Below, piece by piece: positions 45,753 to 55,409 of a DNA stretch of 64,000 nucleotides. This stretch comes from Alcanivoracaceae bacterium (GTDB lineage: Bacteria > Pseudomonadota > Gammaproteobacteria > Pseudomonadales > Alcanivoracaceae), in contig JARGPU010000005.1 in assembly GCA_029210325.1 (NCBI GenBank), positions 124,001 through 188,000 of the forward strand, given 5' to 3'. The position numbers and the translations under genes are program-made. Each line of letters opens with the position of its first letter. Within the stretch, counting starts at the first letter, position 1. The notes under the pieces were generated by a model that saw only the letters and a program-made list of their open reading frames with translations, searched no databases and was not told the origin of the DNA.

Positions 45753-47417
45753 ATGAGTCTTCTTGACACCGGTCGCGACCTGCGCCGCCTCAACGAACTG
45801 ACCGGCATTCTTCTCAAATACGGGTTTGCCGATGTAATTCGCAGGCTGGGCCTGGCTGGCTCTGTGGAGCAGGCAAGCAAACTGTTCCGCCAATCTGTCG
45901 ACCGGGACATGCTGAATATGCAGCCCGGCGAGCGACTGCGACATGCACTGGAGGAAATGGGGCCCACCTTTGTCAAACTCGGGCAGATTTTTGCCACCCG
46001 GGTAGACCTGTTTCCAATGGAGTGGATCGAGGAGTTTGAAAAGCTGCAAGATAACGCTCGCGCCATCCCTTTCGACAAGCTGCAGCCCAAGATTGAGAAA
46101 AGCCTGGGCAAGCCCATAGATAAGGCGTTTGCCAGCGTCGACCCCAAGCCCATTGGGGTGGCCTCTATCGGTCAGGTTCATAGAGCTGTCACCCGCAGTG
46201 GCGAGCAGGTGGTATTGAAGGTACAAAAACCCGGCATCCGCGCACGCATTGAATCTGACCTGCGTCTACTGGATCAGGTCGCCAAACTAGCCGCCGATAA
46301 CTCGGCTGAACTGCGTCGCTACCGGCCGGTTGAACTGGTGCGGGAATTCGAAAGATCTCTTACCAGAGAGCTCGACTTTACTATCGAGTCACGTAATGCC
46401 GACCGCATCCGCGAGAACATGAAGGCCGTGAAGTGGCTGGTCGTTCCCCAGGTGTACTGGGAATACACTTCCGCGGCACTTTCCGTGCAGCAGTTCATTG
46501 ATGGAATTCCAGCCCGGCAAACAGAGCGCATCGAAGATCAGGGCCTTGACCGTAAGCTGATCGCCCGCCGTGGCGCCACGCTGGCCTGGAAAATGGTGTT
46601 GGAAGATGGTTTCTTTCATGCTGATCCCCACCCGGGTAATTTTCTAATCCTGCCCGGCAACCGCATCGCCATGCTCGACTATGGCATGGTCGGCAAGCTG
46701 ACCCGCGCGCGTCAGGAACAGATGGTGCAGATCATGAAGTCCGTGGTCATGCAGGAACCTGAAGGCTGTGCCTCAGTGCTTGCCTCCTGGTCTGATGGCG
46801 TTCCGGTCAAGCATGAACAGATGACTGCCGACATCGAAGACATCATCACTCGCTATTACGGCATTCCTTTGGCGGAACTTGATGCCACTGCCCTGCTGAT
46901 GGACATTACCGCGCTGTTACGCAATCACGACCTGATACTACCCAGTGACATTGCCTTGCTGGTCAAGACGATTATCACACTGGAGGGCTTTGGCCGGGTG
47001 TTGGACCCGACCTTTGACGTGATGAGCGAAGCCGAACCATTGATCAAGCGCATGGTACGTATTCGCTATAGCCCCGGCCGTCTGGCCCGTAGTCTGGGCA
47101 TGCGCGCACTGGGCGTGGTCGACCGAATATATGCGCCTCCACCATCCGTCGGCAGCGCCCGCGGTGGCTCCGGGGGCGGCATTGACCCTCGCCATCTGGA
47201 GCGTTTGGTGGCTCGACTTGAGCGTTCCCAGTATCGTCTGGTACAGACATGGCTTACCGTTGCCGGAATTCTCTGTGGCAGCCTGCTGCTCGCTGGCCGG
47301 GTGGCGCCGACGGTCTGGGATATTTCTGTTTTTGGTCTGCTGATCCTGCTGGGCAGTGGCACCTGGTCAATCTGGATGATGCTGGTGGCCCGTCGCCACC
47401 TGCGCGAATGGGAGTAG
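45753..47417 (+). CDS. ABC1/UbiB-family atypical kinase with C-terminal membrane helices
   Basis: This 554-aa AarF/UbiB-like protein retains the canonical KxGQ element FVKLGQIFATRVDLFP (about 75-90). It also has the Ala-rich loop GVASIGQVHRA, VVLKVQKPG, HADPHPGNF and LDYGMVG in the metal-binding position. Two membrane helices lie at the C-terminus (about 500-550), as in ubiquinone-linked UbiB. It is distinct from the textbook UbiB next to ubiE/ubiJ, none of which is here. Start 45753 is chosen because the reading from 45654 overlaps the rluA end. Confidence 0.82.
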   Translation: MSLLDTGRDLRRLNELTGILLKYGFADVIRRLGLAGSVEQASKLFRQSVDRDMLNMQPGERLRHALEEMGPTFVKLGQIFATRVDLFPMEWIEEFEKLQDNARAIPFDKLQPKIEKSLGKPIDKAFASVDPKPIGVASIGQVHRAVTRSGEQVVLKVQKPGIRARIESDLRLLDQVAKLAADNSAELRRYRPVELVREFERSLTRELDFTIESRNADRIRENMKAVKWLVVPQVYWEYTSAALSVQQFIDGIPARQTERIEDQGLDRKLIARRGATLAWKMVLEDGFFHADPHPGNFLILPGNRIAMLDYGMVGKLTRARQEQMVQIMKSVVMQEPEGCASVLASWSDGVPVKHEQMTADIEDIITRYYGIPLAELDATALLMDITALLRNHDLILPSDIALLVKTIITLEGFGRVLDPTFDVMSEAEPLIKRMVRIRYSPGRLARSLGMRALGVVDRIYAPPPSVGSARGGSGGGIDPRHLERLVARLERSQYRLVQTWLTVAGILCGSLLLAGRVAPTVWDISVFGLLILLGSGTWSIWMMLVARRHLREWE

Positions 47418-47422
47418 TATTA

Positions 47423-48211
47423 ATGAAAAAAACCAACTGGGTAGCCATTACCATCACTGCACTGACACTGGTAGCCTGCGCGACCTCGCCACTGGGAAGA
47501 CGCCAGCTACTGCTGATGCCAGCGGCACAAATGGACCAAATGGGTCTAACCGCCTACAGCCAACTCAAACAGCAAACCCCTCTGTCTACCAATCAAGCCC
47601 AGATCAGCTATGTGCGCTGTATCAGCAACGCACTGACGGCGACCCTGGACGGCGGCCAAACATGGGAGATCAACCTGTTTGAAGACCCTACCGCCAATGC
47701 CTTTGCCCTGCCCGGTGGTTTTATGGGCGTGCATACCGGCCTGCTGCGAGTAGCCCAGAACCAGCACCAGCTGGCCGCTGTTGTTGGCCATGAAATCGGT
47801 CACGTGCTGGCCCAGCACAGTAATGAGCGTGTTTCCATCGAATCTGCCACCAGCACCGGCATGCAGCTACTTCAGGCATTGGCGGGAGAAGAAAGCCCTC
47901 AAAAACAGATGGTTTTTGCAGCTCTGGGGGTTGGTGCCCAATTCGGCGTATCCATGCCGTTTAGCCGCAAGCACGAAGCAGAGGCAGACCTGATAGGCTT
48001 GGAAATGATGGCCAAGGCCGGCTTTGACCCGCGTCAGGCGGTGTCACTTTGGGAGAATATGGGCGCAGCGGGCGGCAAGGCGCCACCAGAGTTTATGTCC
48101 ACCCACCCCTCCAACGACACCCGTATCAAGGGACTGAGCGGCTACATGCCTAAAGTGCTGCCCTATTACGAGCAAGCCGTGGCGGCCGGCCGAGCACCCA
48201 AGTGCAGCTAA
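47423..48211 (+). CDS. M48 family metalloprotease lipoprotein (LoiP-type)
   Basis: This 262-aa protein has a lipobox LVAC (about Cys17), the NAFALPGGFMGVHTGLL lead motif, HEIGHVLAQHS as the zinc site and KHEAEADLIGLEMM as the third ligand. It should be an outer-membrane lipoprotein protease in the periplasm. GGAG lies eight bases before the ATG at 47423, six bases after the ABC1 gene stop, so the two are co-transcribed. It is the third M48 enzyme of the window. Confidence 0.87.
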   Translation: MKKTNWVAITITALTLVACATSPLGRRQLLLMPAAQMDQMGLTAYSQLKQQTPLSTNQAQISYVRCISNALTATLDGGQTWEINLFEDPTANAFALPGGFMGVHTGLLRVAQNQHQLAAVVGHEIGHVLAQHSNERVSIESATSTGMQLLQALAGEESPQKQMVFAALGVGAQFGVSMPFSRKHEAEADLIGLEMMAKAGFDPRQAVSLWENMGAAGGKAPPEFMSTHPSNDTRIKGLSGYMPKVLPYYEQAVAAGRAPKCS

Positions 48212-48230
48212 TTTGATAGTCGAAACACTG

Positions 48231-48260
48231 CCGCGATCGCCGCCCTGCGGCGATCAGCGG
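48231..48260. terminator. Strong stem-loop at the M48 gene / nfuA junction
   Basis: GATCGCCGC (48235-48243) and GCGGCGATC (48247-48255) pair perfectly with a 3-base loop, and CCGC/GCGG extends the stem past a single bulged A. The nfuA stop (48254-48256) lies in the arm. No T-tract. Confidence 0.5.
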
Positions 48261-48847
48261 AAATAAGCGTTATCGCGTACGCTGTGATCGGTCTTATCGC
48301 GCACCGCCGTCAACTCCGGAATACGCTCCTTGAGGGTCTTTTCAACTCCACTTTTAAGCGTCATATCCACAGCCGAACAACCCTGACAGCCACCACCAAA
48401 CTCGAGAATCGCCACCTTGTCGTCAGTCAACTCCAGTAGCTGCACATTGCCGCCATGGGAGGCCAGGCTGGGATTGATTTCGGCGTAAAGCACGTGATTG
48501 ATGCGCTCTTCGAGCGTGGCCTCAGGACCAATATCCGGCACCCGTGACTTTGGCGCCCGGAAAGTCAGCTGCCCGCCCATACTATCCTTCTTGAAATCAA
48601 TCGAAGCATCTTCCAGGTAGCGAACGCTCTTACCCTCGATCCAGGCATGGAAGCCGTCGTAGTCATAGCGAACGTCATTTTCTTCCTGTTCGCCGGGCGG
48701 GCAATAGGCCATACAGCACTCTGCATGAGGAGTGCCGGGGCGCTCTACAAATATGCGTACGCCCATTCCCGGGCTACCCTGCTTTTCAATCAGGTCGCGC
48801 AGGTACTCTTTAGCGTTATCGGTAATGCTAATCAGCTGTTCGGACAT
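48254..48847 (-). CDS. nfuA: Fe-S biogenesis scaffold NfuA
   Basis: NfuA carries [4Fe-4S] clusters to client proteins, especially under oxidative stress or iron limitation. The 197-aa protein has a degenerate A-type N-terminal domain (about 1-100) and the C-terminal Nfu domain with the cluster motif GGCQGCSAVDM. It is divergent from the DUF2970 gene. Its position near cysI, which needs a [4Fe-4S] cluster, may be functional. Confidence 0.95.
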   Translation of the reverse strand: MSEQLISITDNAKEYLRDLIEKQGSPGMGVRIFVERPGTPHAECCMAYCPPGEQEENDVRYDYDGFHAWIEGKSVRYLEDASIDFKKDSMGGQLTFRAPKSRVPDIGPEATLEERINHVLYAEINPSLASHGGNVQLLELTDDKVAILEFGGGCQGCSAVDMTLKSGVEKTLKERIPELTAVRDKTDHSVRDNAYFR

Positions 48848-48984
48848 GGAGCTGGTCTCAGGCCGGAATCCCGACCATTTTAGTCAAGTATTCGCTCGAC
48901 GCAATGGCCCCGACCTTCCCTTTCTCATATCAGCGGTTATCATGACGGCCTTGGCCCCGCCAACCACTACCTCCGGAAGCCTCT

Positions 48985-49203
48985 ATGACTGACCAGAACC
49001 CAGATAAAAAGCCTAGCCTGATTCAAGTCGTGATCAGTGTTCTGGCTAGTCTGCTGGGCGTGCAAAGCAGCAAAAACCGGGAACGGGACTTCAGCAAAGG
49101 CGATCCCAAAGACTTTATCGGTGTGTATGTGGTTCTGGTGGTGATTTTCGTTGTTAGCATGATAGTTCTGGTCAATATGGTGCTGGCCTCAGCTGGGAAA
49201 TAA
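48985..49203 (+). CDS. DUF2970 small membrane protein
   Basis: This 72-aa protein has a short polar N-terminus, the family motif LIQVVISVLASLLGVQS, the DFSKGDPKDFI centre and one clear C-terminal membrane helix (VVLVVIFVVSMIVLVNMV). Small DUF2970 proteins are widespread in Gammaproteobacteria and have no known role. It lies between nfuA and cysI. Confidence 0.75.
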   Translation: MTDQNPDKKPSLIQVVISVLASLLGVQSSKNRERDFSKGDPKDFIGVYVVLVVIFVVSMIVLVNMVLASAGK

Positions 49204-49330
49204 CGCCAACTGTGGGGAATATCCATATAACCGTATCTTTCTTCTGACTCCCTGTCTTATCTGATAAAGTTCGTCGCCCGGCGTGTCTGATCGCCTGTTT
49301 CCCAATAAATTAGCGGGTTACCTAGAGTAT

Positions 49331-50992
49331 ATGTACGTTTATCAGGATTATGACCAGCGCCTGCTGGACGAACGCGTCGCCCAGTTCCGCGATCAAACGC
49401 AACGCTATCTCGACGGCAAGCTGGCCGAAGAGGAATACCGTCCCCTGCGCCTGCAAAATGGCCTCTATGTGCAGCGCTATGCACCCATGCTGCGCGTTGC
49501 CGTGCCTTACGGCATGATGGCCAGCCCACAGCTGCGCATGCTTGCCCACATCTGCCGCACTTGGGACAAAGGCTACTGTCATGTCAGTACCCGCCAGAAC
49601 ATCCAGTTCAATTGGCCGGAACTGCAGGATGTGCCGGATATTCTGGAAGCGCTGGCTAGCGTGCAGATGCATGCCATCCAGACCAGCGGCAACTGCATCC
49701 GCAACACCACCACCGACGAGTTTGCCGGGGTCAATGCAAAAGAAATTGATGACCCGCGGCCGTGGTGTGAGCTGATTCGTCAGTGGTCAACCTTCAACCC
49801 GGAGTTTGCTTACCTGCCGCGCAAGTTCAAGATTGCTGTGAACGCAGTGCCGGACGAAGACCCGGCTCTGATAGGCGTGCACGATATCGGCGTACAAATA
49901 GTCAAAAACGCTCAGGACGAAACCGGCTTCCAGATCTGGGCAGGTGGCGGCCTTGGCCGCACACCGATGACTGGAGAGGTTATCGGTGAGTTTGTCGAGC
50001 CACGATACTTGCTCGCCTACCTGGAAGCGGTACTGCGGGTCTACAACAAATATGGTATCCGCGATAACAAGTACAAGGCGCGCATCAAGATCATCGTCAA
50101 GGCGATGGGCCGGGATAAATTCCGCGAGCTGACCGAGCGCGAATTTGCCGAACTTAAAGATGGCCCGATAACGCTTACAGAGCAGGAAATGGAGCGCATG
50201 CGCGCCAGCTTCCCGGCACCTTCCTACAGCTCTCTGAAAGACTTACCAGAGGCTCTTGAGCAGGCACTGAGCAGCAGCAAGGCATTTAGCCGCTGGTATC
50301 ACACCAACACCCGGGCACACAAACAATCAGGCTATCGGGCGGTAACCCTGACCCTGAAGAAAACTGGCCGTGTCCCCGGCGATATCACTGATGAGCAGCT
50401 TGATGTGGTAGCCGATCTTGCCGACCGCTACAGCTTTGGCGAACTGCGCACCACTCATCAACAGAATATGGTGCTGGCAGACGTGCGCCAGGACGAACTT
50501 TTTGATCTTTGGCAGGCACTGGATTCTCTGGGTCTGGCTACGCCAAACCTCAAATTGCTCACCGACATTGTTGCCTGCCCAGGTGGAGATTACTGCTCGC
50601 TGGCCAACGCGAAGTCAATTCCAATTGCCGAGGCGATCCAACATCGCTTTGAAGACATGGACTACCTGCATGACTTGGGTGAACTGGACATCAATATTTC
50701 CGGATGCATGAATGCATGTGGCCATCACCATATCGGTCATATCGGTATTCTCGGCGTCGACAAAAAGGGCCGGGAGTACTATCAAATCACCCTCGGCGGT
50801 CGTGGCGACAAAGTCTCGCGCATCGGCGACAAAATGGGGCCGTCTTTTGAGTCAGACGAAGTCGCTGACGTTGTTGAAAAAATCGTCAAACTGTACGTAG
50901 AGCTGCGTCACGACGACGAGCTGTTTATCGACACCTATGAGCGTGTTGGCATGGAACCCTTTAAGGAGCGCATCTATGGCCCAGCTAATTAA
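49331..50992 (+). CDS. cysI: Sulfite reductase hemoprotein CysI
   Basis: CysI reduces sulfite to sulfide with siroheme coupled to a [4Fe-4S] cluster. The start at 49331 (553 aa; MYVYQDYDQRL) matches Pseudomonas CysI. Cluster and siroheme cysteines are C416/C422 (CPGGDYC) and C459/C463 (GCMNAC); the FNWPEL and CIRNTTTDEFAG blocks are conserved. There is no CysJ flavoprotein gene in the window; this branch is usually ferredoxin-linked. A short palindrome TTATCTGATAA (49257-49267) lies upstream. DUF934 overlaps by 17 bases. Confidence 0.93.
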   Translation: MYVYQDYDQRLLDERVAQFRDQTQRYLDGKLAEEEYRPLRLQNGLYVQRYAPMLRVAVPYGMMASPQLRMLAHICRTWDKGYCHVSTRQNIQFNWPELQDVPDILEALASVQMHAIQTSGNCIRNTTTDEFAGVNAKEIDDPRPWCELIRQWSTFNPEFAYLPRKFKIAVNAVPDEDPALIGVHDIGVQIVKNAQDETGFQIWAGGGLGRTPMTGEVIGEFVEPRYLLAYLEAVLRVYNKYGIRDNKYKARIKIIVKAMGRDKFRELTEREFAELKDGPITLTEQEMERMRASFPAPSYSSLKDLPEALEQALSSSKAFSRWYHTNTRAHKQSGYRAVTLTLKKTGRVPGDITDEQLDVVADLADRYSFGELRTTHQQNMVLADVRQDELFDLWQALDSLGLATPNLKLLTDIVACPGGDYCSLANAKSIPIAEAIQHRFEDMDYLHDLGELDINISGCMNACGHHHIGHIGILGVDKKGREYYQITLGGRGDKVSRIGDKMGPSFESDEVADVVEKIVKLYVELRHDDELFIDTYERVGMEPFKERIYGPAN

Positions 50993-51473
50993 AGACGGTG
51001 CGCTGTGCGAAAACAGCTGGATCCGGATAACCCCGGAAGATGCCGAAGGCATTCCTGCAAATGGCGACATCATCGTCTCACTGAGCTGCTGGCAGGAGCA
51101 GAAAGATGCGCTTAAAGACCATAACGGTAAAGTCGCTGTCTGCCTGAGTCCTGGTCAGGAGCCAGCCGAGCTTGCTGATGACCTTGCTGACTTGCCAATG
51201 ATCGCCATCGACTTCCCGATGTTTGCTGACGGTCGCGGCTACTCCTACGCCCGCGAGCTGCGCACTCGCTACGCTTATCAAGGTGAGATTCGCGCCGTTG
51301 GTGACGTACTGCAAGACCAGCTGTTCTATATGTGGCGCTGCGGCTTCAATGCTTTTGATATTCGCGCCGATAAAGATGCCAGCGAAGCACTGAAAGGGCT
51401 GAACGACTTCACCGTCACCTATCAAGCCGACGCCCGTGACCCGCGACCGATTTATCGACGGCAGCCCGCATAA
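50976..51473 (+). CDS. DUF934 protein, sulfite-reductase-associated
   Basis: This 165-aa protein of the DUF934 family almost always follows cysI in Pseudomonas-type genomes and is thought to help electron transfer or assembly in sulfite reduction; that role is not proven. Visible family blocks are IDFPMFADGRGYSYARELR and VGDVLQDQLFYMWRCGFNAF. The ATG at 50976 has AAGGAG eight bases upstream and lies inside the end of cysI. Confidence 0.88.
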   Translation: MAQLIKDGALCENSWIRITPEDAEGIPANGDIIVSLSCWQEQKDALKDHNGKVAVCLSPGQEPAELADDLADLPMIAIDFPMFADGRGYSYARELRTRYAYQGEIRAVGDVLQDQLFYMWRCGFNAFDIRADKDASEALKGLNDFTVTYQADARDPRPIYRRQPA

Positions 51474-51476
51474 ACT

Positions 51477-51532
51477 CCACCATAACTTCCAAGGTGACTC
51501 AGCATGGCGGGCTCACCTTAGGGTTGTGGTGG
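51477..51532. terminator. Two-tier inverted repeat after the cysI operon
   Basis: Outer arms CCACCATAAC (51477-51486) and GTTGTGGTGG (51523-51532) pair with one wobble. Inner arms AAGGTGA (51491-51497) and TCACCTT (51513-51519) are perfect complements. It fills the gap between DUF934 and the convergent Rieske gene. No T-tract. Confidence 0.45.
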
Positions 51533-51554
51533 CGCTAACAGATGGCCAAGATGC

Positions 51555-51857
51555 TCATATATCAATGCCGAGATAATTCCCATCATAAGCTGGCAGATAG
51601 GTCTTCAACCGACATGAAGGGGCCTGAAAACAGTCACCACGCTCAAGATGAAAAGCGAATCCATGCCGAGGGCAAATAATTCTTTCACCCTGCAATGACC
51701 CGCGATCCAGCGAAAACCCCTGATGCGGACAACGCCCCTCAATCAGAAACACCCTGCCATCACGCTGCAGAAGCAAAATATCCTCGCGCCCAATACGAAA
51801 AGACTGACGAAAACCATCATACAACTGATCCAACCGAACCAGCCTGTGAAATGCCAT
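51555..51857 (-). CDS. Small Rieske [2Fe-2S] protein
   Basis: With the start at 51857 (100 aa; GGAG upstream) the protein is a single Rieske domain. The ligand motifs are CPHQG in EGRCPHQGFSLDRG and CPRHGFAF about 20 residues later, giving C-x-H ... C-x2-H. It looks like a NirD or dioxygenase-ferredoxin-type subunit with no visible partner. The frame is open upstream to 52031 but overlaps ppsA. It lies next to the ppsA terminator and converges with DUF934. Confidence 0.8.
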   Translation of the reverse strand: MAFHRLVRLDQLYDGFRQSFRIGREDILLLQRDGRVFLIEGRCPHQGFSLDRGSLQGERIICPRHGFAFHLERGDCFQAPSCRLKTYLPAYDGNYLGIDI

Positions 51858-51898
51858 CAGACCATCTCCATGACAGGCAACAAGACGATAACAGCCCA

Positions 51899-51925
51899 CA
51901 AAAAAACGCCCACCTAAGTGGGCGT
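51899..51925 (-). terminator. Intrinsic terminator of ppsA
   Basis: A perfect 8-bp stem ACGCCCAC / GTGGGCGT (51906-51913 and 51918-51925) has a 4-base loop; the minus strand continues into a T-run. It lies between ppsA and the Rieske gene. Confidence 0.85.
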
Positions 51926-51937
51926 ATCTAGCAAGTT

Positions 51938-54310
51938 TTACTGGCCGTGATGCTGGGCCAGGTAAAACCAGGTATCCAGCACTGAGTCCGGATTCAGCGA
52001 AACCGAATCGATACCCTGCTCCATCAACCACTGAGCCAGATCCGGATGATCGCTTGGCCCCTGCCCACAGATACCGATGTATTTACCAGCCTTGTTGCAG
52101 GCCTGAATCGCCATGCTCAGCAGGCGCTTGACCGCCGGATCACGCTCATCAAACAGATGGCTGACGATACCTGAATCACGATCCAGGCCTAGTGTTAGCT
52201 GAGTAAGATCATTCGAGCCAATCGAGAAACCATCAAAGTGCTGGATAAAATCATCCGCCAGCAGCGCATTGGTCGGCAATTCGCACATCATGATCACGCG
52301 CAAACCGTTCTCCCCGCGCCGCAAGCCATTCTTCGACAACAATTCGATGACCTGCTCTGCTTCACCAACAGTGCGCACGAACGGCACCATCACCTCAACG
52401 TTGGTAAAGCCCATCTCCTCGCGTACTTTCTTCATTGCCCGACACTCGAGCTCAAAGCAATCGCGGAAGTTTTCGCTAATGTAGCGAGACGCGCCCCGGA
52501 AACCCAGCATCGGGTTTTCCTCGTGTGGCTCATAGAGCTTGCCACCGATCAGGTTGGCATATTCATTGGATTTGAAGTCAGACAGACGAACAATAACCTT
52601 CTCCGGAAAGAAGGCGGCTGCCAGAGTGCTAATACCCTCCACCAACTTCTCAACATAGAAATCTACCGGCCCAGCGTAGCCAGCTATGCGCTTGTCGATA
52701 GTCTGCTGGATATCCCGGGGGATGCTGTCGTAGTTAAGCAGTGCCTTGGGGTGCACGCCGATCATCCGGTTAATAATGAATTCAAGACGAGCAAGACCAA
52801 CGCCCTGATTGGGTAATGAGGCAAAATCAAAAGCACGGTCAGGATTACCAACATTCATCATAATCTTGAACGGCAGCTTGGGCATGGACTCAACAGAATT
52901 GCGCTGCACGTCAAAAGCAAGCTGGCCCTCATAGATACGGCCGGTATCGCCCTCAGAGCAAGAAACAGTCACTGCCTGCCCTTCTTGTAGAATCTCCGTG
53001 GCATCACCGCAACCAACAATTGCCGGGACGCCCAGCTCACGGGCAATGATCGCCGCATGGCAGGTACGTCCACCGCGATTGGTAACAATCGCCGCGGCAC
53101 GCTTCATCACCGGCTCCCAATCCGGGTCGGTCATGTCGGTTACCAGTACGTCACCATCCTGAACCTTATCCATTTCACGGATGCTGGAGACGATGCGCAC
53201 CACTCCCGCGCCAATACGCTGGCCAATTGCCCTGCCCTCTACCAGCACTTTGCCCTTCTGCTTTAGCAGGTAGCGCTCCATCACTGAAACATCGGAGCGA
53301 CTCTTGACCGTTTCCGGGCGAGCCTGAACGATGTATAGCTTGCCATCATCACCATCCAGCGCCCACTCAATATCCATCGGTGCGCCGTAGTGTTTTTCAA
53401 TCTCAATAGCCTGACGCGCCAGCTCTTCAATCTGTGTATCGGTCAGGCAAAAGCGATCCCGTTCAACAGCGTCCACAGCCACGGTCTCAACGGACTTACC
53501 GGTTGCACCGGTTTCCGCATACACCATTTTCTGAAGCTTGCTACCAAGGGTACGGCGTAGCACCGCAGGACGCTTGTTCAACAAGGTTTCCTTATGAACA
53601 TAGAACTCGTCCGGGTTAACTGCACCCTGAACAACCATTTCACCAAGACCATAAGAAGCGGTCAGGAACACTACATCACGGAAGCCGGACTCGGTGTCCA
53701 GCGTGAACATAACCCCGGCGGCTCCGGTCTCGGAGCGCACCATGCGCTGGATACCAGCGGACAGAGCCACATGAGCATGCTCGAAGCCCTGGTGAACCCG
53801 ATAGCTGATAGCGCGATCATTAAACAAAGAGGCAAACACCTCCTTGACCGCATGCAGGACATGATCAATGCCACGAATATTCAGAAAGGTTTCCTGCTGG
53901 CCTGCAAATGAAGCATCGGGCAAGTCCTCGGCTGTTGCCGAGGAGCGCACCGCCACAGCCATTTCAGCATTACCTTCACCGATCTTTTCGTAGCCTTCCC
54001 TGATCGCCTGCTCCAGTTCCGCCTGGAAGGGAGCCTCGACTACCCAGCTACGGATCTCGGCGCCGGTTTTTGCCAGTGCCACCACGTCATCCACATTCAG
54101 CGCCAGCAGGGCATCGTTGATTTTCTTGGTCAGACCATTTGTATCGAGGAAATCCCGGAACGCTTCAGCCGTGGTAGCAAAGCCTCCCGGCACAGAAACG
54201 CCGGCGGCGGACAGGTTGCTGATCATCTCGCCGAGAGAGGCATTCTTGCCACCCACGGTGTCGACATCACCTTTGCCAAGGTTTTCAAACCAGACTACAT
54301 AGTTCGCCAA
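51938..54310 (-). CDS. ppsA: Phosphoenolpyruvate synthase
   Basis: PpsA makes phosphoenolpyruvate from pyruvate and ATP for gluconeogenesis. The 790-aa protein has the N-terminal ATP-grasp domain ([31 protein letters not shown]), the phosphohistidine domain with His418 in [14 protein letters not shown] and the C-terminal barrel with [19 protein letters not shown] and [11 protein letters not shown]. The ppsR-type regulator gene that often lies next to it is absent from the window. Confidence 0.96.
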   Translation of the reverse strand: MANYVVWFENLGKGDVDTVGGKNASLGEMISNLSAAGVSVPGGFATTAEAFRDFLDTNGLTKKINDALLALNVDDVVALAKTGAEIRSWVVEAPFQAELEQAIREGYEKIGEGNAEMAVAVRSSATAEDLPDASFAGQQETFLNIRGIDHVLHAVKEVFASLFNDRAISYRVHQGFEHAHVALSAGIQRMVRSETGAAGVMFTLDTESGFRDVVFLTASYGLGEMVVQGAVNPDEFYVHKETLLNKRPAVLRRTLGSKLQKMVYAETGATGKSVETVAVDAVERDRFCLTDTQIEELARQAIEIEKHYGAPMDIEWALDGDDGKLYIVQARPETVKSRSDVSVMERYLLKQKGKVLVEGRAIGQRIGAGVVRIVSSIREMDKVQDGDVLVTDMTDPDWEPVMKRAAAIVTNRGGRTCHAAIIARELGVPAIVGCGDATEILQEGQAVTVSCSEGDTGRIYEGQLAFDVQRNSVESMPKLPFKIMMNVGNPDRAFDFASLPNQGVGLARLEFIINRMIGVHPKALLNYDSIPRDIQQTIDKRIAGYAGPVDFYVEKLVEGISTLAAAFFPEKVIVRLSDFKSNEYANLIGGKLYEPHEENPMLGFRGASRYISENFRDCFELECRAMKKVREEMGFTNVEVMVPFVRTVGEAEQVIELLSKNGLRRGENGLRVIMMCELPTNALLADDFIQHFDGFSIGSNDLTQLTLGLDRDSGIVSHLFDERDPAVKRLLSMAIQACNKAGKYIGICGQGPSDHPDLAQWLMEQGIDSVSLNPDSVLDTWFYLAQHHGQ

Positions 54311-54440
54311 GGTAGTGCTCCCCTTACTGAGCCGACCGGTGGGCCGGGATTGCCGGAACAGATATCCGAGTGGATCAAGATGAAGGCGGGATTCTACCGA
54401 AAGCGAGACAGATTTTCTCGCTCAAGATGGCCGCTGCTGG

Positions 54441-55409
54441 TCATAGCCAGTGGCGCCAGCGCAGTAGCAGCGTCAGCACCAGCCCGAACCCCAGTATCAG
54501 CAGGAAAAAGGCAGCAAAGCCCAAGTCATGGTGGGCGCCGGGGATGCCACCGAGATTGACCCCAAACAGGCCGGTAATAAAGGTCAAAGGCAGAAACAGA
54601 CAGGTAATAACCGCCAGTACATACATCCGCCGGCCAAGCCGGTCAGAAAGCCGGCTTTGCAGGTCTTCCTGAGCAATGGTGGCATGTTCGCGGGCCAGAT
54701 CAATGTCCTCCAAAAGGCGCTGCAAACGGTCGGCTGCCTCACGAATAACCAGCCGATCCGGCTCGCTGAGCCAGCCACCGGTATCTGCCAATAGACGAGC
54801 CATGGCCTCGCGCTGGGGGCTCAGATAGCGCCGCAGGCTGATTGCCTGACGGCGCAGCTCTGCTATACCGCCCAGTGCTGTCGAACTCACCGAACGCGTA
54901 CTGACCTCTTCGAGCTGAGATACCCGCTCTTCAACGCTGGCTATGACATCCTCGAAGTGCCAGGTCAAACGGTCCAGCAGCTCTGCCAGCAAGGCCTGGG
55001 CCGACTCCGGCCCCATGCCACGCTGCAATGCCTCAAGGAGGTCGCTGACCGCCTTCAGACTGCGTCGTTGGGTGCTAATAATTCGGCTACTATCCAGCCA
55101 CAGACGGATGGCTATCATATCTTCCGGCTGGGCGCCGGGAGTCAGGTTAACGCCGCGCAAGTTGATCAAGTGTGCATCGGCCAGTGTCGTCACCCGGGGG
55201 CGGGTCTCCAAAGTCAGCAGCGCCTCGACTGCCACCTCAGGTAGATCGCTATGCCGCAACAACCATTCGCGGGTTTCAGGCATGGTGTAGTCAAAGTGCA
55301 GCCAGAGGACCCCCTGATCCGCCCGCCATGCCTCCACTTCAGGCCAGTCAACCTGCCGGGCACCGCCCTTGCCATCCAGTAAAAGGGCATGCACCAAGCC
55401 ATGCTGCAT
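54441..55409 (-). CDS. zntB: CorA-family zinc transporter ZntB
   Basis: ZntB is a pentameric CorA-like channel moving Zn2+. The 322-aa protein has a soluble N-terminal domain with long helices and two C-terminal membrane helices. The loop motif is GVNLGGIPG, as in ZntB, in place of the GMN of magnesium CorA. Start 55409 overlaps the acuI-like stop (TAATG); the reading to 55535 lies within that gene. Confidence 0.88.
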   Translation of the reverse strand: MQHGLVHALLLDGKGGARQVDWPEVEAWRADQGVLWLHFDYTMPETREWLLRHSDLPEVAVEALLTLETRPRVTTLADAHLINLRGVNLTPGAQPEDMIAIRLWLDSSRIISTQRRSLKAVSDLLEALQRGMGPESAQALLAELLDRLTWHFEDVIASVEERVSQLEEVSTRSVSSTALGGIAELRRQAISLRRYLSPQREAMARLLADTGGWLSEPDRLVIREAADRLQRLLEDIDLAREHATIAQEDLQSRLSDRLGRRMYVLAVITCLFLPLTFITGLFGVNLGGIPGAHHDLGFAAFFLLILGFGLVLTLLLRWRHWL

